Assembly: GCA_016218825.1 (NCBI GenBank)
Contig: JACRCV010000051.1
Span: 62,001-126,000 of the forward strand
Length of the DNA: 64,000 bases
Direction: 5' to 3'
Source of the DNA: Deltaproteobacteria bacterium
GTDB taxonomy: Bacteria; Myxococcota; XYA12-FULL-58-9
Shown: piece after piece, positions 22,993 to 31,304 of the stretch
How the letters are laid out: every line of letters begins with the position of its first letter
How positions within the stretch are numbered: position 1 is the stretch's first letter
Translations under genes and position numbers: made by a program
The notes under the pieces: generated by a model
What the model was told of the DNA's origin: nothing
The model's database searches: none
Seen by the model: only the letters and a program-made list of their open reading frames with translations

Positions 22993-23397
22993 CCCCCCGC
23001 CTCGAAGACTCGGTCGCTCCCGGCGCGCCTGCCCGGCTCGGGCGCTCGCGGCCGCGGCTGGCTCGGCGCCCCGCCGACGTTGGGGCCGCATCGGTTCCGA
23101 TTCAGATGGCCCAACGACGCTCACCGCCGGAACGCCAGCGACCGCACTTCGCCGGCGACGGCCGCGAAGCCCAGGCCGGTCTCGCCGGCGCGCGCCGGCC
23201 AGCCTCGTTGGCTCGGCGTCATCGGCCCCACCGAACCGTGCCTGCCGAGAGGACATGGGGGGTCATCGACTGGATCTTGGAGAGCTTGAGACGCGACCGA
23301 GGCCGACCGGGGTTTCAGGTCGCCATTCGCAGCGCAGGCACGGCGCGAACAACGAGGAGCCGCGTGCTCAGGCCTTCTTCGACGCCGCCGCTTGGTT
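22993..23397. other. Non-coding interval between flaF and the kinase-like gene
   Basis: About 400 bases between the convergent ends of flaF and the leftward kinase-like gene. No reading frame here resembles a protein. It contains a small GCCCG/CGGGC hairpin at 23031-23043 and a 16-base palindrome GCCGGCGCGCGCCGGC at 23184-23199; neither has a U-tract. Nothing else was recognised. Confidence 0.5.
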
Positions 23398-24414
23398 CTA
23401 CGCCGGCGCCGAGTCAGGAGCGTCATGGACGGTGGCGCGCCGCTCCAGCTTCTCCACCACCGCAGCGATGCTCGCGATGCCGTCTTGCGCCTCTCTCAAC
23501 GCCGAGAGAGCCTCGCCGGCCGCGGGCGTCGACCCTGCCACCGACGGCACCGGCCGGTCCGGCCCCGGCTTCGAGGCCGCCGCAGGCGCCGCCCACCCCG
23601 CCAAGGGCGCGAGGTGCGTGATCGCGAACTCGATGTCGTCGGCAATCCACGTCAGGGGTTTCTTCACCTCGTCGGCGACGCGTTGGGCGAGCTCGCTGAC
23701 GTTCTCGGTGTGCCGCGAGTGGTGCAGACCAGCCACCAGGGTGAGCCGCTCCGCCTCGGCGCGCGCCCGCCGGTCGCTGATGCCACGGGCGAGCTGCCAG
23801 ATGATGATGACCATGCCAATGAGGGCGGCGGTGTCTGCGACCACGATCTGATCGCGAGTCGGCCGGACCTGGATGGTCGCCAAGTCGAACATGAAGCGCA
23901 GCGCGTAGGCGACGATGGCGACCGAGGCCGCCACCACCCAGACCCGCGCCCACGCCTTGCCGGCGACATAGGCCGCCACCAACGGCAGGGTCGCGAGGTA
24001 CACCAGGGCCGGGATCGGCAGGTCGTCACGCTGCGCGGCGACGTACACCACGACCGCGAACACCGACGCCACCGCGAAGTTGCCACCCCGGGCCGGCGAG
24101 CGGCTCGTGACCACGACCCGTCCGGAGAACAACATCGCGCCGGAGGCGAGGAGCAGGACCACGCTGCCTTCGATGAACGAGAACACCAGCGCATAGAAGA
24201 CACTGAAGAACGCGGCGATCACCGAGGCGGTGAGCGCGAAGCGCACCCCGATCTCGGCGCGGTGCCGAGCATCGGTAGACGACCAGGCGCGGCCCTCGAC
24301 CTGGAAACCTCGTAGGAGTCGCCGCACCGGCCCCTCGGGTCGGCCATCGACTCGAGGCGCTGCAGACCCGCTCCGTTCCTGCGCTGCAGGTGCGACGTCG
24401 TCAACCGCGCTCAC
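23398..24414 (-). CDS. Membrane histidine-kinase-like protein without catalytic domain
   Basis: A 338-residue protein with about six membrane helices in residues 50-215 (for example FALTASVIAAFFSVFYALVF, FAVASVFAVVVYVA, VWVVAASVAIVAYALRF, TAALIGMVIIIWQLARG), then a coiled segment RARAEAERLTLVAGLHHSRHTE and a DHp-like region (ELAQRVADEVKKPLTWIADDI; LREAQDGIASIAAVVEKLERR). The place of the phosphorylated histidine in the H-box is taken by D (DEVKKPL), and no ATP-binding domain follows. It may be a decayed or signalling-scaffold sensor. GTG 24414 is the preferred start; a TATACT lies 6 bases upstream, so the message may be leaderless. A longer frame reaches 24483. Confidence 0.55.
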   Translation of the reverse strand: MSAVDDVAPAAQERSGSAAPRVDGRPEGPVRRLLRGFQVEGRAWSSTDARHRAEIGVRFALTASVIAAFFSVFYALVFSFIEGSVVLLLASGAMLFSGRVVVTSRSPARGGNFAVASVFAVVVYVAAQRDDLPIPALVYLATLPLVAAYVAGKAWARVWVVAASVAIVAYALRFMFDLATIQVRPTRDQIVVADTAALIGMVIIIWQLARGISDRRARAEAERLTLVAGLHHSRHTENVSELAQRVADEVKKPLTWIADDIEFAITHLAPLAGWAAPAAASKPGPDRPVPSVAGSTPAAGEALSALREAQDGIASIAAVVEKLERRATVHDAPDSAPA

Positions 24415-24480
24415 GAGCGCAGTATACACGAGTGCCCGGTGCCGAAAACCCACCCTCGACACTTGGACGTCGTGATCCCC

Positions 24481-24619
24481 CACACGACGCGATCATGGCA
24501 GGCCTTGAAGACGCGCTGGCCTTCGTCCACGACGACCAGGCTCGCGGCAAGATCCATCGCGTTCGGGTCCCCGACGCCAACGTGGCGAAACTGCGCAAGC
24601 GGCTCGGTCTCTCTCACGG
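24481..24619 (+). pseudogene. Truncated HigA-type antitoxin copy
   Basis: These 139 bases align without gaps to 26309-26447 inside the intact antitoxin gene, with about 16 differences (roughly 88% identity by hand). The frame reads HDAIMAGLEDALAFVHDDQA, GKIHRVRVPDANVAKLRKRL and then loses similarity in the helix-turn-helix. It lacks a start region and a C-terminus, and no toxin accompanies it. It looks like the remnant of a second, diverged toxin-antitoxin locus rather than a recent duplication. Confidence 0.75.
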
Positions 24620-24699
24620 CGCGACACGGCGTCAGCCCCCTCCTGCAAGCGCCACAAACGCCACGGGCCGAGAATCACGACGCCTTTTGGGCACTCGCC

Positions 24700-24781
24700 A
24701 TCCGCCACGCAAGACGATTTGTGGCGGATTGAACGTGACGGATTCACCAATGATTCCAACTCCGTGGCGGATGTGGCGGAT
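24700..24781 (+). repeat. Iteron-like GTGGCGGAT repeats upstream of prim-pol
   Basis: GTGGCGGAT occurs at 24721-24729, 24764-24772 and 24773-24781, with a one-mismatch copy GTGACGGAT at 24735-24743 and an inverted copy ATCCGCCAC at 24700-24708 that can form a 9-bp stem with the first. The array ends 17 bases before the prim-pol start. Such repeats next to a replication gene resemble iterons of a replication origin, or an operator for the element's own regulator. Confidence 0.6.
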
Positions 24782-24798
24782 GAAGTAGGGGGTGTCGA

Positions 24799-25671
24799 GT
24801 GATTCCCCGCGAAGCGACCGCAGGGGCCGCCACGCGCCGCGGTTCACTTGCCGAGGTGGCCGCCTGGTACGCCCGCCGTCGCTGGTCCGTCCTGCCTGTG
24901 TTCGAGCCCTTGGGGGGCGGCTGCACGTGCCCCCGTGGCCCGAGCTGCGACCGTCCCGGCAAACACCCCCGGCTCAGTGACGGCGTGAGAGGTGCCACCC
25001 GGAATGTGGCGACCACCGCAGCATGGTGGCACGAATGGCCCTCGGCAAACGTCGCGATCGCGACTGGCAAGCCGTCCGGGCTGTGGGTTCTGGACGTCGA
25101 CGGCGCCTGCGGCATGGCGAGCATGCGCGAGCTCGAGGCCAGGAACGGCAAGGTCCCAGTGACCGTCACCGCCGACACGGGCGGCGGCGGGCTGCACCTG
25201 TTCTGGAAGCTGCCAGCGGGCCTGATCGTGCCCTCGCGCGTGCGGGTGCTCCCGGGCGTCGACGTTCGAGGCGACGGCGGCTATGCGATCCTGCCACCCT
25301 CGGGCCATGCGACCGGGAAGCGGTACGCCTGGCACGACGGGCGCGGACCGCACCAAGTCCCCATCGCCGAGGCTCCCGGGTGGCTCCTGAGCGTGGCGCT
25401 CGGCCGCGACAACGGCCACGGGCACGAGCGACAGCCTTGGGGCGCGCTGTTCCGTGCCCGCGTTCCCGAGAGTGAGCGCAACCACGCGCTGGCGCAACGC
25501 GCTGGCTACCTGCTCCGGCTCGGCGTCGACCGCGAGGCCACGAGCGAGCTCCTGATCGCGTGGTCACGGACGCACTGCGCCCCGCCGCTCCCCGACGGGG
25601 AGGTCAAGCGGACTGTTACGAGCATTGCCCGCAGTGAGGACCGGAAAGAGTCGAACCATGAGCACAAGTGA
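24799..25671 (+). CDS. Bifunctional DNA primase/polymerase (prim-pol)
   Basis: A 290-residue protein with an N-terminal prim-pol domain (about 15-200) as found in plasmid and integrative-element replication proteins. It has AAWYARRRWSVLPVFEP, a cysteine-rich insert CTCPRGPSCDRPGKHPR, the metal-binding L-D99-V-D101-G motif, and a TGGGGLHLFW segment. Residues about 225-285 (ERNHALAQRAGYLLRLGVD, APPLPDGEVKRTVTSIARSE) look like the PriCT primase C-terminal domain. No helicase domain follows, so replication would need a host or lost helicase. GTG 24799 is preceded by GGGGG. Its end overlaps the next gene by 14 bases. Confidence 0.85.
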   Translation: MIPREATAGAATRRGSLAEVAAWYARRRWSVLPVFEPLGGGCTCPRGPSCDRPGKHPRLSDGVRGATRNVATTAAWWHEWPSANVAIATGKPSGLWVLDVDGACGMASMRELEARNGKVPVTVTADTGGGGLHLFWKLPAGLIVPSRVRVLPGVDVRGDGGYAILPPSGHATGKRYAWHDGRGPHQVPIAEAPGWLLSVALGRDNGHGHERQPWGALFRARVPESERNHALAQRAGYLLRLGVDREATSELLIAWSRTHCAPPLPDGEVKRTVTSIARSEDRKESNHEHK

Positions 25672-25900
25672 ATCCGTTGTCGCCTTCGAGCCCCGCGAGG
25701 GCCTGTGGGACGCCACGGACGTTGGCGCCTACGTGAAGGCCTCGCGATCATGGGTCTACCAGAAAGCCGAGTCCGGCGAGCTGCCCTGCCTGCGCCTCGG
25801 CGGCCTCTTGCGCTTCGACCCCGAGGCGGTCCGGGCATGGGTAAGGGACCGCGAACACCGCGCGACCGTGACCCCTATCCACCAGGGAGAGCGAGGTTGA
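25658..25900 (+). CDS. AlpA/excisionase-like helix-turn-helix protein
   Basis: An 80-residue DNA-binding protein. LWDATDVGAYVKASRSWVYQKAESGELPCLRLGGLLRFDPEAVRAWVRD is the MerR-like winged helix found in AlpA, excisionases and element-control proteins (helix-turn-helix, then K/L-R-F-D-xx-xVxxW). ATG 25658 lies inside the end of the prim-pol gene, indicating one transcript. Likely regulates or assists excision of the element. Confidence 0.8.
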   Translation: MSTSESVVAFEPREGLWDATDVGAYVKASRSWVYQKAESGELPCLRLGGLLRFDPEAVRAWVRDREHRATVTPIHQGERG

Positions 25901-25954
25901 CCCGTGAACACCGAATCCCCTAGCGCTATGTGCGTCAATGGTGTACATTCAGAC

Positions 25955-26296
25955 ATGGCCTGGATCACGGTCGTTGAAACCAAGGCGTTCTCGACCCAGG
26001 CCAAGGGACGGTTGACGGACGAGGAAGTGTCAGCCCTGACCACGATGCTGGCTCGCGAGCCCGACTGCGGGGTCGTGATCCCAGGCACGGGTGGGCTCAG
26101 GAAGGTGCGGATCGGCGTTCAAGGGCGAGGCAAGAGAGGCGGCGCGCGAGTGATCTACTACTTCCACAACGAGACGCTGCCGATCTTCCTGCTCGCGGTG
26201 TTTGCGAAGAACGAGAAGGCGGATCTGACGGCCGACGAGCGGGCGAGCATGGCCAAGGTCGCTGAAGCTATCCGAGCCGGCTACAGGAGGCGCTGA
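25955..26296 (+). CDS. higB: RelE/HigB-family toxin
   Basis: A 113-residue toxin of the RelE/HigB superfamily, which cleaves mRNA on the ribosome. Typical residues: ITVVETKAFSTQAKGRLTDEE, GTGGLRKVRIGVQGRGKRGGARVIYYF, PIFLLAVFAKNEKADLTADERASMAKV; the GKRGGARVIYY and KNEKxDLT blocks are strong family signatures. ATG 25955 gives the normal length; an in-frame GTG at 25904 would add 17 residues. Its stop overlaps the antitoxin start (TGATG). Toxin-first order fits HigBA. Confidence 0.88.
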   Translation: MAWITVVETKAFSTQAKGRLTDEEVSALTTMLAREPDCGVVIPGTGGLRKVRIGVQGRGKRGGARVIYYFHNETLPIFLLAVFAKNEKADLTADERASMAKVAEAIRAGYRRR

Positions 26297-26610
26297 TGAG
26301 CAAGAAGGCACACGACGCGATTATGGCGGGCCTCGAAGACGCGCTGGCCTTCGTCCACGGCGACAAGGCCCGGGGCAAGATCCATCGCGTGCGGGTGCCC
26401 GACACCAACGTGGCGAAGCTCCGTAAGCGCCTCGGTCTGTCTCAGGGACGCTTCGCCGCCGCCTTTGGCGTGAACGTCGGCACCATTCGCAACTGGGAGC
26501 AAGGGATCCGACGGCCCGACGGCCCGGCCCGAGTGCTCCTGCGCGTCATCGAGCGCAACCCGCAGGCAGTGTTGGATGCGATCACCCCGCGACGCACAAG
26601 CGCGACGTGA
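26296..26610 (+). CDS. higA: HigA/NadS-type antitoxin
   Basis: A 104-residue antitoxin with a Cro/cI helix-turn-helix: NVAKLRKRLGLSQGRFAAAFGVNVGTIRNWEQGIRRPDGPARVLLRVIERNPQAVLDAI, closely following the NadS/HigA pattern. The N-terminal 40 residues (LEDALAFVHGDKARG) probably bind the toxin. Likely represses its own operon. Start shares one base with the higB stop. A diverged fragment of a similar gene lies at 24481-24619. Confidence 0.9.
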   Translation: MSKKAHDAIMAGLEDALAFVHGDKARGKIHRVRVPDTNVAKLRKRLGLSQGRFAAAFGVNVGTIRNWEQGIRRPDGPARVLLRVIERNPQAVLDAITPRRTSAT

Positions 26611-26918
26611 ACCGCGCTAAGTGTCACCTACTCCACAGCGACATCGGCCGCATGACCCTGGCGACCCTCTCCCCCGCGCACGTCGAGGCATTCTTGCACG
26701 GGAAGGGGAAAGCCGGCCTGGCGCCCGCGACCGTCAACCTTCTGCGCGCCATGCTCTCGACAGTGTTCAACCGCGCCCGCAACCGGAAGTGGCTTCGATC
26801 GAGGTCTCACAAACCGTCGGCGTCGAAAACTCGACGCCGTTTGTCCCCGGGGTGTCCCCAAACTGCGGCGAGGCGAACACGGCCGGAATCGCGACCGCGC
26901 AACACATCGGAATCGTAA
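26607..26918 (+). pseudogene. Tyrosine integrase remnant
   Basis: The segment from about 26640 to 26800 (IGRMTLATLSPAHVEAFLHG, GLAPATVNLLRAMLSTVFNRARNRKWL) matches the SAM-like core-binding domain of phage/plasmid tyrosine recombinases. Neither the N-terminal arm-binding domain nor the catalytic domain with its R-H-R-Y residues is present; after 26800 the sequence degenerates. Located directly beside tRNA-Ala, as expected for the integrase end of an island. Confidence 0.7.
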
Positions 26919-26927
26919 ATGAAAAAT

Positions 26928-27003
<76 letters not shown>

Positions 27004-27099
27004 ACGCACATCGGCGCCTACGAATCCATGCGCCAGCGCCGCCTAGTAGCAAGCCCGGCCGGCGCCGTCAACAGCGCGCGCCATCAATCTTGCCGGCGC

Positions 27100-28905
27100 T
27101 CACGATCCGGGCAGACGGTAGACGCGAAAGCCGTCGTTCGCGAACAGCTCCAGGAACCCCAGGCGCACCTCGCGCCGCACCAGCAGGTGCGTGGCGCCGG
27201 TCGCGGCGGCGATCGCCGTGAAGCTCGCCTCGTCGTGGCGGTCGAAATCACAGCCGCGGGAAGCGAGCGGCCCGCCGTTGCGGCACACCATCGCCATCCG
27301 CGCCGCCCACAACAGCGCGTAGCCCTCGGCGAGGTTGGTGTAGGTCCCGTCCCGACCGCTGATCACCTGACCGCGGCCCGAGAAGGCGCGAAAGTCGAGA
27401 CCCGGATCGGCGAGGAACAACGCGCTCTGAGGCGTCGCGGCCCGTGCCCAGGCCCCGGCCGCCGACAACGGATCGGCGTGCCGAAACCCCGGCAGATCGG
27501 CGTCGACGACGCCGCCGCCTCCACCCACGACCAACGCCGCCTTGACCGCCAACACCAGCGCCAGCGTCACCGGCAACAGCCGCGCCGCCAGCGGCCGGCG
27601 CGACCACGCACACGTCGCGATCGCGACCGCGCTGACCGCACCGATCAAGGCGTTGTTGACGAGCCGCGGCTCCGGCCCAAAGCCGTGGCGCAACAACGAG
27701 CGCGTCGCGAGCAAGAAGAACACCAGCGCCAACGCCCACTCGAGCGGACGCCGCAGCCCGGCCGCAGCGCGGGGCACCACGAGCGCCACGAAGACCCAGG
27801 CGCCGACGAACGTCGGGAAGTACTGGATCCGATAATCGAGCGCGAAGCTCACGGCGACCGCGACCGCGAGCCACCGCAGCGCCGGCCGCTCTTCCCACCA
27901 CCGGAGCAGCGCGCCGCCGGCGACCGCCGCCGCCAGGATCGCGACCAAGTAGGCCAGCCGCATCGGCGAGGCGAGCATGATCGCCTGCACCGGCCAGACC
28001 TCGGTGAACGCCACGTTGAACAACACCGCGCCCGGCAGCGCCGCCGCCACCAGGTACAACCCGACCCGAGCCTCGCGCCTCGCCACCTCGCGCGCCCCCA
28101 TATACAACACCACGGCGAGCGCCAGGTTCGCGGCGACGAAGCCCGCGTCGTAGGAGCTGAAGAAGAAGTGCCAGGAGTTGGTCAGACGCACGAGCGCCAA
28201 CCAGGCCCCGGACACCGCCCGCAGCGTCCCTTCGCCTGGCGCCGTCGCCCGCGCCGCGAGCCCGGGCAGCACCGTGACGCCTCCGACCACGGCCGCCGAG
28301 AGGAACCGACGCCGGCCGATCGCCGCCCGCTGCGGCACGACGACGAGCAGGCACGCGAGCCCCGCCCAGATCCCGGTCACCGGGTGGACGTCGAAACCGA
28401 CGCCGCACAAGAGCGCCGCGAGGATCACCCGGCCGCCCTGCGCCGCCCACAGCGCCCACCCGAAGAGCGGGTAGGCGAGATGGCGCGAGGTCACGATCTG
28501 GTCGAAGGTGTAGACGCTGCCCATCACGTACTTCGGCACCACCGCGATCAACAACGACACCAGGACCGCGCTCGAGCGCCGATACAGCTGCCAGCTGATC
28601 GCCGCGATCGCGGCGAACAACGCCGCGAGCCCGACGAAGTGCAACAGCAGGTATCCGGCCTCGAGCCCCAAGAGCTGCACGAAGGGCCGCTCGAGGTAGA
28701 ACGCCAGCACCGAGTACTGGCGGTAGAGATCCATCGTCGGGTCGTTCGCAAAGCGACCCGGGTCGGCGTACTTCTCCAGGAACGGCACCATCAGATGATG
28801 GTCGGAGTACAAGAGCCGATAGGGGGTGATGAGGTACGCGGCGCCGACCGCCGCCGTGACCATGCCGGCGTGGCAGAGGTGCTCGCTTCGACCGGCCCTG
28901 GTCAT
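27100..28905 (-). CDS. Multipass membrane protein (possibly GT-C fold)
   Basis: A 601-residue protein with roughly 12 hydrophobic helices spread from residue 15 to about 460, and a C-terminal hydrophilic domain of about 130 residues (from PLSAAGAWARAATPQSALFLADPG to the end). The layout, and loop elements such as LLYSDHHLMVPFLEKY near the first helix, recall GT-C-type glycosyltransferases or the DUF6798 group, but no catalytic motif is certain and the substrate is unknown. It lies 15 bases after the pseudokinase-FGE gene and is probably co-transcribed. Confidence 0.6.
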   Translation of the reverse strand: MTRAGRSEHLCHAGMVTAAVGAAYLITPYRLLYSDHHLMVPFLEKYADPGRFANDPTMDLYRQYSVLAFYLERPFVQLLGLEAGYLLLHFVGLAALFAAIAAISWQLYRRSSAVLVSLLIAVVPKYVMGSVYTFDQIVTSRHLAYPLFGWALWAAQGGRVILAALLCGVGFDVHPVTGIWAGLACLLVVVPQRAAIGRRRFLSAAVVGGVTVLPGLAARATAPGEGTLRAVSGAWLALVRLTNSWHFFFSSYDAGFVAANLALAVVLYMGAREVARREARVGLYLVAAALPGAVLFNVAFTEVWPVQAIMLASPMRLAYLVAILAAAVAGGALLRWWEERPALRWLAVAVAVSFALDYRIQYFPTFVGAWVFVALVVPRAAAGLRRPLEWALALVFFLLATRSLLRHGFGPEPRLVNNALIGAVSAVAIATCAWSRRPLAARLLPVTLALVLAVKAALVVGGGGGVVDADLPGFRHADPLSAAGAWARAATPQSALFLADPGLDFRAFSGRGQVISGRDGTYTNLAEGYALLWAARMAMVCRNGGPLASRGCDFDRHDEASFTAIAAATGATHLLVRREVRLGFLELFANDGFRVYRLPGS

Positions 28906-28920
28906 CGACGCCGCGGCCTG

Positions 28921-31170
28921 TTACTTCGAATCGGCGCAGCAGCGGAAGCCGAGCTTCGCTTGACGGCCGCTCGCGGCCTCGTTGGCGCGCGCCGCGCACC
29001 GGCCCATGAACGCGCCCTGATCGGCGGCGCCGCCCTTGACCACCCGGTCCGGGACGTCTTTGGCGAACTGGCTCGCGGTCCACTCGGCGACGTTGCCGGT
29101 CATGTCGACCACGCCGAAGCCGCTGCGGCAGCGGGGATAGACGCCGCCCTCGACCAGGCGCCGGTCCTCGCCGACGCCCTCGCTGATGTTGCAGAACGCG
29201 GCGTCGAACTTGTTGCCGAACGGGAAGGTGCTGCCGGACGGCCCCTTGCACGCCTTCTCCCACTCGGCCTCGGTGCACAACCGCTTGCCGGCCTTCTGGC
29301 AGGCCTTCTTGGCGTTCGCCCAGCTGACGTTGCCGAGCGGCGCGCGCCCCTTCTGGTTCGGGAACTCGTAGACGTCGATGCAGAACGCGTCGACGTCGCG
29401 CCTGACCGCGGCGAGCTCGCCGAAGCCGCGCATCGGATCGGAGGGGCGCGTCCCCATCTCGAAGCTCCCGGCCTCGACCGCCGTCATGCCCGGCGGACAT
29501 TGAGGTGCGGCCGCGGGCGCGGCGGGCGGCGGTGGCGTCACCATCGCGCTTTGCGGCGGCGGCGGCGGGCTCTGCGGCAGCGGCGGCGGCTCAGGCGGCG
29601 TCTTGTCGGGCTCCGGCGTGTGCTCCTCGGTGTTGAGCCGGCTCTTCAGGTGATCCAAGCGGCTCTCGACGCTCGCCGGATCCGACCGACTATCGAGCCG
29701 GGCCTTGCCGCGATCCGCGGGCCGATCCGGAGCCCGGTCGGCGGGTCGCTCCGGGGGCCGCTCGACGGCCGCCGGCTTGTCGGGGAGCTTGTCTTGCGGC
29801 CGCGGCCGCCGGTCATCTGATGCCTTGGCGCGCGGCACCGAGACCGGGTGCGCGGTCCGATCCGGGATCGGCGCCGGCGCCAGGGTCTCGGGGATCGGCT
29901 TGAACTCGGGCAGCGCCGGGCGCTGGCGATAGTAGATCGCCGCCGAGACCGCGATCCCCGCGAGCAGGATGGTCGCGGCCAGCCAACCGACGAACGGTGG
30001 CTGCCGGCGCGAGCCGCGCCGCTCCTTGGGCGTCAGCGACACCGGCGGCCGCTCGTGACGTGAGCCGTCCAACGCCGAGATCTCGCGCTGCAACGGGTCC
30101 GGAGGTCGCGCCCTCGGCGCCGCCGCTTGGGCGAGCAGACGCGGATCCGGCAGCGAGGCCGGCGTGGTCTGCCCTTCGCCGAAGTCGTCGAGCATCGGCG
30201 TCGAGGCCTCGGCGGGGGCGGGCGCGACCGGCAGCGACAGCGCCCCGGCGCTCGCCTCGGCCAACGCCTCGAACAGCTGCGCCGCGGTCTCGAAGCGGGC
30301 CGCCGGAGAGTCGGCGAGCGCCCGATACAAGGCCGCCGCCACCTTGCGCGGCAGCTCGCCCTCGACCGCCCCCCACGCCGCCGGATCGCGGCCGTAGACC
30401 ACGCCGGTGACCATCTCGGCGAAGATCACGCCGATCGAGAAGATGTCGGCCCGCCGGTCCACCGGCCCTTCGGCGCGACGCGCCTCGGGGGCCAAGTACT
30501 CCATGTTCGCGGCCTTGATCTGCAGCGCCAAGAACGGCTTGCGCGGCAGCCCGCGAAAATGCGGCAGCGCCGTGATCTTCAGCACGTCCGGCAACACCAT
30601 CACGTTGCTCGGCCGCAAGGCCCCGTGGCCGCCGATCTTGTCGACCGCGTCGACCGCCAGCGCCATCTGACCGATGAGCGGCAAGGTCTCGCCGAGGCTG
30701 AAGGTCTGATCCTTCTCGAGGCGCAGATCGATGATCTTGCGCAGGCTCAGCCCCTCGAGGAAGGGCATCGTGTAGTAGATGTTGCGCTCGCCGCGCCCGG
30801 CGTCATAGAGCCGCACCAGGTTCGCGTGGTGGACCTTCTTCGCGGCCTTCACCGCCTTGATGAACTGACCGCGCTCGTCCTCGGTCTGCAAGAGATTCGC
30901 GGCGATGAGCTTCACCGCGACGTCGACGTCGACCTCCTCGTCGCGCGCCCGGAACAACCAGCCGGTGGTCCCGGTGCCGACCGGCTCGGTGACCCGATAG
31001 CGCCCGACGATGACCTCGCCGGGGTTCAAGGGCGGCACGCTCTTCAGCTGCCCCGAGGTGGTCCCGACCAGGTTGCGGGAAGTCCGACGTCTGGTGGCGA
31101 TGGGTTGGCCACACACCGCACACTTGCGGGAATCATCCGGTGTAAAGCTGCCGCAACGATAGCAGAGCAA
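28921..31170 (-). CDS. Pseudokinase - FGE/sulfatase-modifying domain fusion
   Basis: A 749-residue protein. Residues 3-20 form a zinc ribbon (CYRC...CAVC). Residues about 50-330 have a Ser/Thr kinase fold with Gly loop VGTGTTG and ATP lysine K87, but the catalytic HRDLKPxN reads HGALRPSN (Asp replaced by Ala184) and no DFG is present, so it is a probable pseudokinase. One membrane helix follows (LAATILLAGIAVSAAIYY), then a long Pro/Asp/Arg linker, then a formylglycine-generating-enzyme-like domain (MTAVEAGSFEMGTRPSD; LCTEAEWEKACKG; GVVDMTGNVAEWT; LGFRCC). TTG 31170 is the chosen start; GTG 31215 is an alternative. Confidence 0.78.
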   Translation of the reverse strand: MLCYRCGSFTPDDSRKCAVCGQPIATRRRTSRNLVGTTSGQLKSVPPLNPGEVIVGRYRVTEPVGTGTTGWLFRARDEEVDVDVAVKLIAANLLQTEDERGQFIKAVKAAKKVHHANLVRLYDAGRGERNIYYTMPFLEGLSLRKIIDLRLEKDQTFSLGETLPLIGQMALAVDAVDKIGGHGALRPSNVMVLPDVLKITALPHFRGLPRKPFLALQIKAANMEYLAPEARRAEGPVDRRADIFSIGVIFAEMVTGVVYGRDPAAWGAVEGELPRKVAAALYRALADSPAARFETAAQLFEALAEASAGALSLPVAPAPAEASTPMLDDFGEGQTTPASLPDPRLLAQAAAPRARPPDPLQREISALDGSRHERPPVSLTPKERRGSRRQPPFVGWLAATILLAGIAVSAAIYYRQRPALPEFKPIPETLAPAPIPDRTAHPVSVPRAKASDDRRPRPQDKLPDKPAAVERPPERPADRAPDRPADRGKARLDSRSDPASVESRLDHLKSRLNTEEHTPEPDKTPPEPPPLPQSPPPPPQSAMVTPPPPAAPAAAPQCPPGMTAVEAGSFEMGTRPSDPMRGFGELAAVRRDVDAFCIDVYEFPNQKGRAPLGNVSWANAKKACQKAGKRLCTEAEWEKACKGPSGSTFPFGNKFDAAFCNISEGVGEDRRLVEGGVYPRCRSGFGVVDMTGNVAEWTASQFAKDVPDRVVKGGAADQGAFMGRCAARANEAASGRQAKLGFRCCADSK

Positions 31171-31304
31171 CCAGCACCCCAAGACGCGTCGGACGGTCCG
31201 TCTCTCGAATAGCACCCGCCGCGAAGAGCCGCAACAAGTCCGCCGACCACCCCCCCGGCTTCGCCGCGACAGCCCAGGCCGCCCTCGGCGCCAGTTCCTT
31301 GTTT

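Larger units (their letters stand above)
24481..26927. mobile_element. Decayed integrative element next to tRNA-Ala
   Basis: An approximately 2.4-kb island with foreign-type genes: truncated antitoxin copy, iteron-like repeats, prim-pol, AlpA/excisionase-like regulator, HigBA toxin-antitoxin, and an integrase fragment directly beside the 3' end of tRNA-Ala(CGC), a common integration site. The integrase is reduced to part of one domain, so the element is probably immobile. The left limit is set where the truncated antitoxin begins; no duplicated tRNA 3' end (attachment site) was found there. Confidence 0.6.

Noticed and set aside
23184-23199. 16-base GC palindrome downstream of flaF as a terminator
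   Set aside because: It has no loop or U-tract and could be a simple GC-rich coincidence; kept only as part of the interval description.
24400-24500. A second copy of the tRNA-Ala 3' end as left attachment site of the island
   Set aside because: No stretch resembling the tRNA 3' end was found at the left edge; the boundary there remains undefined.
27028-29820. A 930-codon plus-strand open frame opposite the membrane protein and the FGE gene
   Set aside because: Arg/Gln/His-rich shadow; the minus strand has membrane helices and FGE motifs.
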